Shown here: positions 18,541 to 26,211 of the stretch, in pieces | Layout: every line of letters starts with the position of its first letter | How positions within the stretch are numbered: position 1 is the first letter of the stretch | Assembly (NCBI GenBank): GCA_020249145.1 | Contig: JADCGF010000007.1 | Span: 1 to 64,000 of the forward strand | Length of the DNA stretch: 64,000 bases | Source of the DNA: Roseomonas sp. | Lineage (GTDB): Bacteria; Pseudomonadota; Alphaproteobacteria; Acetobacterales; Acetobacteraceae | Direction: 5' to 3' | The notes under the pieces: generated by a model | Databases searched by the model: none | Seen by the model: only the letters and a program-made list of their open reading frames with translations | Told to the model about the DNA's origin: nothing | Position numbers and translations under genes: made by a program

Positions 18541-19305
18541 TCAGGGTGCTTCTAGACCATGGCGCGCGAAAACCGCCACCGCCTGGGGTGAGAGGAACCA
18601 GGCTCGCAGACGTGTCGCCGCGTGAGACGCGCGCTTGGTCAAGGCAAGGCGGTGGCGCAGAGGATCATGCAAGGCCACCGGCACCAGGCTGAAGCTGCCG
18701 CGCGCCTTGAGCGCGGGTGTTTCCATGAGCGAAAGTGCAACCAGGCCACCGATCGTCCCTTCCGTCATGGCGAATTGCGCTGCCTGAGCGATGTTCTCGC
18801 CAAAAACTAGGCGCGGGCGCAGCGCCTCCCACAGATCAAGCCGGCGCAAGGCTTGTTCGGCAGCGCGGCCATAGGGGGCTATTTCCGGATTGGCTATGGC
18901 AAAGCGCTGCACGCGCCCTGCGGCCAGCAATGGGCGGAGCGCTTCCAAGCCAGCAGCAGGATCAAGTGCAGAACCGCGCGGGGCAAATAACACCAACCTG
19001 CCCAGCCCAAAGACATGGCCCGCATCGCGCGTATGCCCCGCTTCGGCGAGTTTCTGGATGCTGATTTCATCGGCTGCGAGCAGCATTTCAAATGGCGCGC
19101 CTTGCGCGATTTGCCGCGCAAGATTGCCGCTGGCGCCATAGGCGAAGCGCGGCACGATGCCGGTCTGCGCCGTGATAAGTGCTGCCGCTTCCTCCAGCGC
19201 CGGTTGCAAGCTCGCGGCTGCAGCGATCAGGGGGCGCCCTTCCGCCGATGCATAGCCTGGCACGCACGGAAATGCCGCCACAGCCAGCAAACGGCGACGA
19301 TGCAT
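18541..19305 (-). CDS. modA: Periplasmic molybdate-binding protein
   Basis: A 254-aa binding protein with signal peptide RRRLLAVAAFPCVPGYASAEG. ModA motifs are AAASLQPALEEAA, YGASGNLARQI, the ADEISIQKLAEAG stretch and NPEIAPYGRAA, which line the oxyanion site in the family. First gene of modABCE. A ModE-box-like palindrome sits 11-34 nt upstream of its ATG. Confidence 0.93.
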   Translation of the reverse strand: MHRRRLLAVAAFPCVPGYASAEGRPLIAAAASLQPALEEAAALITAQTGIVPRFAYGASGNLARQIAQGAPFEMLLAADEISIQKLAEAGHTRDAGHVFGLGRLVLFAPRGSALDPAAGLEALRPLLAAGRVQRFAIANPEIAPYGRAAEQALRRLDLWEALRPRLVFGENIAQAAQFAMTEGTIGGLVALSLMETPALKARGSFSLVPVALHDPLRHRLALTKRASHAATRLRAWFLSPQAVAVFARHGLEAP

Positions 19306-19315
19306 CGAAACCCTC

Positions 19316-19339
19316 CGTTATTCCCAACCGGATATAACC
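19316..19339. promoter_or_regulatory. ModE-box-like palindrome before modA
   Basis: CGTTAT (19316-19321) and ATATAACC (19332-19339) form an inverted repeat with GTTAT/ATAAC half-sites 12 nt apart. This resembles ModE (Mo-box) operators of the CGTTATAT...ATATAACG kind. It lies between modA (ATG at 19305, minus strand) and the divergent RTX gene, where binding would block modA expression. The rest of the 19306-19591 gap is AT-richer than its surroundings, with a possible plus-strand promoter near 19489-19515, and no gene I can support. Confidence 0.5.
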
Positions 19340-19591
19340 CAAAACACCAGCGGCAGGCAATCCGCCACAAAAACAAGCGCGCGCATTTTCCAAATGTAAA
19401 TCCTACCCTGGTAAAAAGGGGGATGAGGAGCAAAAAATGTTCACATCCCAGAAAAATTCCACTCGCCTGGAACGCCGCATTGCGCCGATTGGCGCTGCTA
19501 CTTTTAACGTATCATACATAATCATTGCTGGATTATCACTGAAGGCGGCTACCCAGCTCTCGGCGACCGCAACAGTGACGATGGCCGCGCC

Positions 19592-22351
19592 ATGAGCGGC
19601 ATCGAACCACTTATTGGGACGTCCGGCAATGATCTTCTCTCAATACCCGGCATAACGGATGACAATCTTTTCGGGCTTGACGGCCAGGATACCCTGTTCG
19701 GCTTCGGCGGCGTGGATCAGCTTTTTGGCGGTTCAGGCAATGATTGGCTTGATGGCGGTGATCTGGCTGATGGCCTGCAAGGCAATTCTGGCGATGATAC
19801 GCTGCTTGGCGGTAATGGCTGGGATATTCTTTTTGCAGATGACCCGGTCGGTATGAATGATGATGAGAATTCTCGCAATCTTCTGATTGGCGCGCACGGC
19901 GATGATTTGCTGTTTGGTGGATACGGACGCGATACGCTTGATGGCGGCAATGAAGCCGATTTTCTTTCAGGAGGAATCGGGGCAGATTCGCTGCACGGGG
20001 GCGTAGGCGCAGATCTATTTTTCATTAACCTATCCGCCAGCCCCAACCAGATCAGTGGCTTTGCTGGCGCTGATACAATTGCGGATTTTTCGCCCACAGA
20101 GGGCGATATCCTATCCTTTGGGCTCGTGGACGGCCAACTTACCGGACCGAATGGCGTGGCACCGCTCATTTGGCGCGGGAGTCTTGCGGCCCCTGATGGA
20201 CCGGAAACTGGCCTTGCCCTACCCGGTGACGATCTGGGGGCCGAATATATTCAGGCGTGGCTATTGATGCGGACATCCGAAGTGACCGCCACGGGCGGGT
20301 GGATTGTCATTGACCTTGATCAGAATGGATCGCTTGGCGCGGCTGATGTACTTATAGAAGTGCGGTCCCCTCATCTTTTGCCGGATCGGGTCTTCGCGGC
20401 CTTTGAGGCGGGAAGTTTTTTCGGTTTGGCCGGCACAGCGGGTGGGGAGGTTTTGGAAGCGCGGCCTTCCGGCTCTCGACTATTCGGCCTTGGGGGCGCA
20501 GATGTGCTCTTGGGACGCAGCGGCAATGACTGGCTTTCAGGCGGTGACGGGCAGGATACGCTTGCTGGCGACGCCAGCGATGATCAACTCTGGGGCGGGT
20601 CTGGCGACGATTGGCTGCTTGGCGGCGATGGCAATGATTTGCTTTATGCCTTCGCACCGGAAATGGCTGAGATTGAGGAGGCTAATGCCTTCAATACGCT
20701 TGAGGGAGAAGGCGGCAACGATTTGCTTCATGGCGATTTAGGGGGCGATTGCTTGCTAGGCGGGGCTGGCAACGATTTTGCTTCCGGCAATGATGGTGCG
20801 GATACGCTTGAAGGCGACGTAGGCAATGACACGCTTCTCGGCGGTGCCGGTTCAGATAGTCTGATCGGCGGAACGGGTGCCGACAGTATTGATGGCGGCG
20901 GCGGGAACGATACCATAGGCTATGGAGAAATATCTGATCGTCTTGACGGCGGCGACGGTCTGGATTGGCTGGTAATCTCCAACAGCCTTTCAGTTGACTT
21001 CAGTGTCGCGGAAAATCAGGCGAATGGCGGTGCCTGGCTGGCGCGCTTCGAAGCTGTGGACGCCTCTGCCGCGAGCGGCGCCGTTACCTTGCTGGGCGGC
21101 AGCCAAGATAATTTTTTAATAGGCGGATTTGGCCGCGACAGCATTCTTGGTGCTGCGGGCGAAGACATAATGGAGGGTGGAAGTGGCGATGACACCCTGG
21201 TTGGTGGTTCCGGCCTGAATATCTTGGATGGTGGAGCCGGCAATGATTGGTATGTCGTGGAAAGCGTTGATGACCTCGTGATTGAAGGCCATGGTGAGGG
21301 CAATGATACCATCACTGCATCCTCTGATTTCTACATGCCGCCCGAAATTGAAGTCCTTATTCTTGCGTCAGGCAGCGCTGCCATCCGCGGCGGCGGCGGG
21401 CTTGGCCATGATCGCCTGATCGGCAATGCAAATGCCAATGAGCTATTGGGGGGCGATAGCAATGATACGCTCGAAGGCAGTGATGGCGCCGATACCCTGG
21501 AGGGAGGCGATCAGAATGACATCCTTGTCGGTGGCAATCACGCCGATGTCGTCTCAGGTGACGCAGGCAATGATTCACTCGATGCTGGCGCGGGCAATGA
21601 CACGCTTAGCGGCGGCGAAGGCGCAGATACCCTGGCCGGAGGTGCGGCCGATGATCTTTATGTTCTGGACAGCGCCGATGACCTGGTGCTGGAAGCCGCT
21701 ACCTCTGGCAATGACACCGTCGTCGCTGCGTTTGATTTCTGGCTGCCGCCTGAAGTCGAGGTTCTGATCCTGGCATCAGGCAGTACTGCAAGCCTTGGCG
21801 TGGGTGGGCTTGGTCATGATCGGCTGATCGGCAATGCCAATGCCAATGCCAATGAACTGCTTGGCAGCGATGGCGATGACACACTCGATGGCGGTGATGG
21901 CCCTGATACGCTCGAAGGTGGCCAACAGAATGATGTTATGGCCGGGGGCAATGAGGCGGATATCCTCGCCGGTGGCACCGGGCGGGATTCCCTCGATGGT
22001 GGCGCGGGCAACGATACGCTCATTGGCGGCGCCAATGCGGATACCATGGCAGGCGGTTCGGGCGAAGATCTTTACCTGATTGTTGACCCCGAGGATTTGG
22101 TCATTGAAGAACTAGATGGCGGTCAGGATACAATCATCACCATGTCTGATCTTGTCATGCCAACACATGTCGAGGTTCTTGTCGTGGGCGAGAGCGCGAG
22201 CAATCTCTATTTGGTTGGCCGTACTTTGGATGACATTATGATTGGCAATGGCTTGGGCCATCGGTTTGAGGGCGGGGCCGGCAATGACGTTATCCTTGCA
22301 GGTAGCCAAAGCCTGACCGATATACTGGCTCTGTTTGAAGGCTGGATTTAG
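19592..22351 (+). CDS. RTX-type calcium-binding repeat protein, probably type I secreted
   Basis: A 919-aa acidic protein made almost wholly of GGxGxDxLx nonapeptide repeats, which fold into Ca-bound beta-rolls after export. There is no N-terminal signal; the C-terminus (SLTDILALFEGWI) is hydrophobic, as expected for a type I secretion signal. Residues of about 130-290 form a non-repeat domain. From about residue 540 a module with a Y-x-V-x-S-x-x-D-x-V-x-E start and an EVLILASGS stretch recurs three times, the last copy diverged. No T1SS genes are adjacent. No enzymatic domain is recognisable; surface layer, adhesion or matrix roles are possible. Confidence 0.85.
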   Translation: MSGIEPLIGTSGNDLLSIPGITDDNLFGLDGQDTLFGFGGVDQLFGGSGNDWLDGGDLADGLQGNSGDDTLLGGNGWDILFADDPVGMNDDENSRNLLIGAHGDDLLFGGYGRDTLDGGNEADFLSGGIGADSLHGGVGADLFFINLSASPNQISGFAGADTIADFSPTEGDILSFGLVDGQLTGPNGVAPLIWRGSLAAPDGPETGLALPGDDLGAEYIQAWLLMRTSEVTATGGWIVIDLDQNGSLGAADVLIEVRSPHLLPDRVFAAFEAGSFFGLAGTAGGEVLEARPSGSRLFGLGGADVLLGRSGNDWLSGGDGQDTLAGDASDDQLWGGSGDDWLLGGDGNDLLYAFAPEMAEIEEANAFNTLEGEGGNDLLHGDLGGDCLLGGAGNDFASGNDGADTLEGDVGNDTLLGGAGSDSLIGGTGADSIDGGGGNDTIGYGEISDRLDGGDGLDWLVISNSLSVDFSVAENQANGGAWLARFEAVDASAASGAVTLLGGSQDNFLIGGFGRDSILGAAGEDIMEGGSGDDTLVGGSGLNILDGGAGNDWYVVESVDDLVIEGHGEGNDTITASSDFYMPPEIEVLILASGSAAIRGGGGLGHDRLIGNANANELLGGDSNDTLEGSDGADTLEGGDQNDILVGGNHADVVSGDAGNDSLDAGAGNDTLSGGEGADTLAGGAADDLYVLDSADDLVLEAATSGNDTVVAAFDFWLPPEVEVLILASGSTASLGVGGLGHDRLIGNANANANELLGSDGDDTLDGGDGPDTLEGGQQNDVMAGGNEADILAGGTGRDSLDGGAGNDTLIGGANADTMAGGSGEDLYLIVDPEDLVIEELDGGQDTIITMSDLVMPTHVEVLVVGESASNLYLVGRTLDDIMIGNGLGHRFEGGAGNDVILAGSQSLTDILALFEGWI
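21831..21856 (+). repeat. AATGCC-type short tandem repeat inside the RTX gene
   Basis: Four successive near-identical 6-nt units (AATGCC, last AATGAA) encode Asn-Ala repeated. The matching place in the previous module (about 21424-21440) has fewer units and encodes NANANELLG. The unit is in frame, so copy changes would alter length without a frameshift. Confidence 0.6.
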
Positions 22352-22403
22352 TCCACGGCGGGAGGCTGTATTGCCCCCCGAGAAGGGTGAGAGGGGGGAC
22401 GAG

Positions 22404-22946
22404 ATGGAGAAGGCAACACTTGGCGGAGGGTGCTTCTGGTGCCTGGAAGCCGTGTTTCGGGAGATGGCGGGCGTTACTTCCGTGCAATCCGGCTATGCCG
22501 GGGGGCATGTAGCCAACCCGACCTATGAGGAAGTCTGCGGTAAGCGCACAGGCCATGCAGAGGTTGTGCAGATCGCTTTCGACCCGGGGAAGGTGTCCTT
22601 CGCCGACCTGCTCAGGGTGTTTTTTGCAACCCATGACCCAACCACCAAGGACAGGCAGGGCGCGGATATCGGTCCGCAATATCGTAGCATCATCTTGACC
22701 CATGACACAGATCAGGAAGCGACGGCAAAGGCCGTGATGGCGGAGACCGCCGCGGCGGGGCTCTGGCCCCGTCCAATTGTAACAGAAATCATGCCATTGA
22801 CGGTCTTTTGGCCGGCGGAGCCCGAGCATGACAACTACTTTGCCCGCAACCCCTGGTCGGGCTATTGCCAAGCCGTGATCGCGCCCAAACTCGCCAAGTT
22901 TCGGAAATCCTTCTCATCATCGCTGAAGCCGCAGGGAGGCAATTGA
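22404..22946 (+). CDS. msrA: Peptide methionine-S-sulfoxide reductase MsrA
   Basis: A 180-aa enzyme that repairs S-methionine sulfoxide. The catalytic GCFWCLEAVF is near the N-terminus, followed by SGYAGGHVANPTYEEVCGKRTGHAEVV, HDPTTKDRQGADIGPQYRS and the late YFARNPWSGYCQAVIAPK with a recycling cysteine. The frame opens at 22335, but ATG 22404 follows an AGAGGGG Shine-Dalgarno and gives the usual length. No signal peptide, so cytosolic. Co-directional with msrB, 6 nt apart. Confidence 0.95.
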   Translation: MEKATLGGGCFWCLEAVFREMAGVTSVQSGYAGGHVANPTYEEVCGKRTGHAEVVQIAFDPGKVSFADLLRVFFATHDPTTKDRQGADIGPQYRSIILTHDTDQEATAKAVMAETAAAGLWPRPIVTEIMPLTVFWPAEPEHDNYFARNPWSGYCQAVIAPKLAKFRKSFSSSLKPQGGN

Positions 22947-22952
22947 GAATCC

Positions 22953-23387
22953 ATGGCATTCTTCAGGCAAAGCTCGGTTCAGGGCAAAAGCTTCCCGCTT
23001 GAGCGTACGGATGCCGAATGGCGTTCAAGCCTGCCCCCTGAATCCTACCGCGTCTTGCGCCAGCATGGCACTGAAAGACCAGGGTCTTCTACGCTCAACC
23101 ATGAAAAACGGCCTGGGCATTTCCATTGCGCCGGATGCGGCCAGGCTTTGTTTAATGCTGCGACCAAGTATGAAAGCGGCACGGGCTGGCCTTCCTTTTT
23201 CGCCCCACTGGAAGGTGCTGTGGGTACACAGGTTGACCGGACACTCTTCATGGTGCGGACGGAGGTGCATTGCGCCAATTGTGGCGGGCATCTGGGGCAT
23301 GTTTTTCCAGACGGGCCTGCACCGACCGGGCTGCGCTACTGCATGAATGGCGCCGCAATGGCCTTCGAAAGCGCGGACAAGTCATGA
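22953..23387 (+). CDS. msrB: Peptide methionine-R-sulfoxide reductase MsrB
   Basis: A 144-aa partner repairing R-methionine sulfoxide. Two zinc CxxC pairs are visible (FHCAGCGQ and VHCANCGG), as are YESGTGWPSF and the catalytic GLRYCMNG. Cytosolic. Its stop overlaps the next start (ATGA). The N-terminal half has RTDAEWRSSLPPESYRVLRQHGTERPGS, normal for the family. Confidence 0.95.
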   Translation: MAFFRQSSVQGKSFPLERTDAEWRSSLPPESYRVLRQHGTERPGSSTLNHEKRPGHFHCAGCGQALFNAATKYESGTGWPSFFAPLEGAVGTQVDRTLFMVRTEVHCANCGGHLGHVFPDGPAPTGLRYCMNGAAMAFESADKS

Positions 23388-24391
23388 GGCTTCGGGGTAT
23401 CCTTCAGCACCAGGCAACGCGTCATGCTGATGCCCCGTCGCGCGGCCTGCGATTGGCATCCTGGGGCGTCTGCCTCATGGGCTTTATGCTTCTCGGCGCG
23501 CTACCGACGCGGGCAGATCTGATCTATGTCCTCAATTCGACAGATCCAAGCATTGTCAAAATTGATTCCCGCACCGGGGAGGAAGTGCACCGGATTGAGG
23601 GCCTGCGCGAAGTTCATCATTTGGTGCTGTCGCCAGATGGCAAAGAATTGCTGATTGCTGATTCGGTCGGCAATGAAATCCTGTTTGTTGAACCCGCAAC
23701 CGGCGCCGTGCTGCGCCGGGAACGCATTTCCAACCCCTATCATCTGGATTTCTCGCCCGATGGCCGGCTTCTGGTTATCGCAAGCCTCAGGCGTGGGCAG
23801 GTGGATATCTATGACGCCAAGGGGCCAAGGCTGCTTGAAAGAATTCGTGCCGGCAACAAGCCTTCCCACATCGCCTTCAGCCCTGATTCGCGCTTTGCCT
23901 ATATCACCATTCAGGGTGACGGCACGGTTATGGCGATTGATCTGCAGGAACGGCGGATTGTGTGGCAGGCGAATGTCGGGCCGGAGCCTGCGGGTATCCT
24001 GTGGCATCGCGGGCGGCTGATTGTGGGCATCATGGGGCGCGACCATTTCGCTGTACTGAACCCGGAAACCCGTCAGGTGGAAAGTACCATCCGCGTCGGG
24101 CGCGGGGCGCATACCATTTTCCCTTACCCAGACGGCAAGACATTATGGGCGACAAGCCGGGTGCAAAGCCGCATCGCTGAGATAGAGCCCGACACGCTGC
24201 AAGTGCGGCGTATACATGAAGTGCCGGGCGGGCCGGATTGCCTAGCCTTCGGCCCTGATGGCACGGTTTGGGCGACGCTCCGCTGGGCGGGGCGTATCGC
24301 CAGACTTGACCCGGCCTCGGGCGAGGTTTCCACCATCCGGGTTGGACGCAGCCCGCATGGTATTTTCGTGCAACCCCGCACGGCACAATGA
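23384..24391 (+). CDS. Exported YncE-like beta-propeller protein
   Basis: A 335-aa protein with a hydrophobic export segment (about residues 23-43, ending ALPTRADLIYV) followed by about seven blade repeats of the YncE/40-residue type (LVLSPDGKELLIAD, LDFSPDGRLLVIAS, IAFSPDSRFAYIT, LAFGPDGTVWATL). No catalytic motif. The frame opens at 23270, but ATG 23384 overlaps the msrB stop in ATGA form and gives a good signal. Probably periplasmic; ligand or partner unknown. Confidence 0.8.
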   Translation: MRLRGILQHQATRHADAPSRGLRLASWGVCLMGFMLLGALPTRADLIYVLNSTDPSIVKIDSRTGEEVHRIEGLREVHHLVLSPDGKELLIADSVGNEILFVEPATGAVLRRERISNPYHLDFSPDGRLLVIASLRRGQVDIYDAKGPRLLERIRAGNKPSHIAFSPDSRFAYITIQGDGTVMAIDLQERRIVWQANVGPEPAGILWHRGRLIVGIMGRDHFAVLNPETRQVESTIRVGRGAHTIFPYPDGKTLWATSRVQSRIAEIEPDTLQVRRIHEVPGGPDCLAFGPDGTVWATLRWAGRIARLDPASGEVSTIRVGRSPHGIFVQPRTAQ

Positions 24392-24404
24392 TGACTGCGT
24401 CGGC

Positions 24405-25175
24405 ATGAAGAGGGCTATTAGCAGCATTCTGGCGGGTGTCCTGGCCATGGGCATGCTGGCGCCCAGCAATCTTGACGCCCGCCCCCCCGCATCTTGCAGC
24501 GCGGGCACAATCTATCTGACGATTGACACAGGCTGGGGGCGTGAAGCGGAAAGCATCGCCGAAATCCTGAAGCGGCGAGACATCCGTGCAACCCTTTTCG
24601 TAGCCAATGAACCGACCCATCGCGGCGATAAAAGCCTTGAACCAGGCTGGGCTGAATTCTGGCGCGCCCGCGCCGCTGAGGGTCACGTTTTCGCGAGCCA
24701 TACGGATCGGCATTGGTATTTCCGCGGCGATCCCGCGCCGGGCCTGGTGCGCTTCGTTTCATTCGACAGAAAAAATGAAATACGCCTGGATCAGGCCGCC
24801 ATGTGCAGCGAATTGAACACCCCGATCGAAAGGCTGCGCGCTGCGGTGCCGGATGCGGTAGTGCTTCCATTGTGGCGCGCGCCGGGCGGCATCACCACAC
24901 CCAATGCGCTGCGCATGGCCGAAGCCTGTGGCTTTCGTCATCAGGGCTGGACAGCAAACGGCTTTCTCGGCGATGAAGTCAGCAGCGACACCCAGCCAAA
25001 CGCCGCGCTGCGTGACCGCGCCCTTAGAAGCATCAGGGATGGAGAGGTTTTGGTCATGCATTGGGGCGTGCGCAGCCGGAAAGATGCTTACGCGAATGTT
25101 CTTGAAGACGTGTTGGCGGGGTTGCAGGCCAAGGGCTTTTGTTTCGGTCAATTGAACGCTGAAGGCAGGCGTTGA
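24405..25175 (+). CDS. Secreted polysaccharide-deacetylase family protein (NodB-like)
   Basis: A 256-aa protein with a signal peptide (AISSILAGVLAMGMLAPSNLDA). The NodB fold is seen in IYLTIDTGWG, IRATLFVANEPTH, the metal HxxxH in SHTDRHW, the LWRAPGG arginine motif, and VMHWGVRS near the end. The usual TFDDG first motif is IDTGWG here, keeping one Asp. It likely removes acetyl groups from a cell-wall or exported sugar polymer. ATG 24405 is chosen over upstream in-frame starts because it begins at the signal peptide. Confidence 0.82.
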   Translation: MKRAISSILAGVLAMGMLAPSNLDARPPASCSAGTIYLTIDTGWGREAESIAEILKRRDIRATLFVANEPTHRGDKSLEPGWAEFWRARAAEGHVFASHTDRHWYFRGDPAPGLVRFVSFDRKNEIRLDQAAMCSELNTPIERLRAAVPDAVVLPLWRAPGGITTPNALRMAEACGFRHQGWTANGFLGDEVSSDTQPNAALRDRALRSIRDGEVLVMHWGVRSRKDAYANVLEDVLAGLQAKGFCFGQLNAEGRR

Positions 25176-25178
25176 TCC

Positions 25179-26123
25179 ATGTTCAAGACACTCGATGATT
25201 GGCATACGCAACTGACGGGATGGATTTTCGAAACCTTCCTCCAGCCCGTGCTCTACGCCACTGATATGATGAATATTGCGGATGAGATGCTGGAATGGGC
25301 GGATTTCGCCCTGTTCAGCATCTTCGGGATCATCGTGACCTACATCGTTTGTCGCCCGCTTGAAGCATGGCGACCGGTGGAACCGGTGACCGATCGGCGT
25401 GCGATCAGAACTGACATCATTTACACCTTGCTCGCAAGACTGGGTATCTTTCCATTGCTGGCCTTCATTCTTTTATCAGCCATCCAAAGCCGGCTGGAGG
25501 GAATGCTGGCGGATACGGGTTTTGTCTCTCCAACGCTGGAAGCCATCTTCCCCTTCTTGCATCAGGCGCCACTGCTGACCTTTTTCATTTATGTTGTTAT
25601 TCTCGATTTCGGTGAGTACTGGCGCCATCGCCTGCAGCACAGTATCGGCTGGTGGTGGGCCTTGCATTCAATCCACCACGCGCAGCGGCAGATGACCTTC
25701 TGGACCGATGATCGCAATCACATCCTGGATGAGGCAATTGCCGCGCTTTGGTTCGGTACCATCGCGCTTTTGATTGGCGTATCGCCAGCGCAATTCCCGC
25801 TATTGCTGCTGTTGATGCGCATGGTGGAAGCCTTTTCCCATGGCAATATCCGCCTGTCCTTTGGGCGCATCGGTGAACGCCTGCTCGTATCGCCGCGTTT
25901 TCATCGTTTGCATCATGGCGTGCTTTCGGTTGCTGAACACGGCAGGAATTATGCGGTGCTTTTCCCAGTCTGGGATTGGATTTTTGGAACTGCCGATTTC
26001 AATCGTCATGTCTATCCGCGAACCGGTGACCCAGACGCGCCCGAAAAGACAGCGACCGGCGGCTGGTTTGCGCAGCAATGGGTGGGCGTCAAGCGTATGC
26101 TTGGCATTGCTGAAAAAGCCTAG
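25179..26123 (+). CDS. Sterol desaturase / fatty acid hydroxylase family membrane protein
   Basis: A 314-aa membrane di-iron oxygenase-type protein with four or five hydrophobic segments. The three histidine clusters of the family are present: EYWRHRLQH, HSIHHAQRQM and FHRLHHGVL, plus DDRNHILDE. It should hydroxylate or desaturate a lipid at the inner membrane. It follows the deacetylase by 3 nt and ends the msrAB operon. Lipid substrate unknown. Confidence 0.88.
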   Translation: MFKTLDDWHTQLTGWIFETFLQPVLYATDMMNIADEMLEWADFALFSIFGIIVTYIVCRPLEAWRPVEPVTDRRAIRTDIIYTLLARLGIFPLLAFILLSAIQSRLEGMLADTGFVSPTLEAIFPFLHQAPLLTFFIYVVILDFGEYWRHRLQHSIGWWWALHSIHHAQRQMTFWTDDRNHILDEAIAALWFGTIALLIGVSPAQFPLLLLLMRMVEAFSHGNIRLSFGRIGERLLVSPRFHRLHHGVLSVAEHGRNYAVLFPVWDWIFGTADFNRHVYPRTGDPDAPEKTATGGWFAQQWVGVKRMLGIAEKA

Positions 26124-26211
26124 ACCGAGAAATGCTTTCGCATGAACGCAGTGTGCTCAAGAAAATCCACATGCCAGTCTTTGCTCTGCGGATCGCGTTA
26201 CATTATGCTGA

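Noticed and set aside
19592..22351. Tandem DNA repeats as a CRISPR array
   Set aside because: The periodicity is the coding pattern of RTX nonapeptides, in frame and without spacers.
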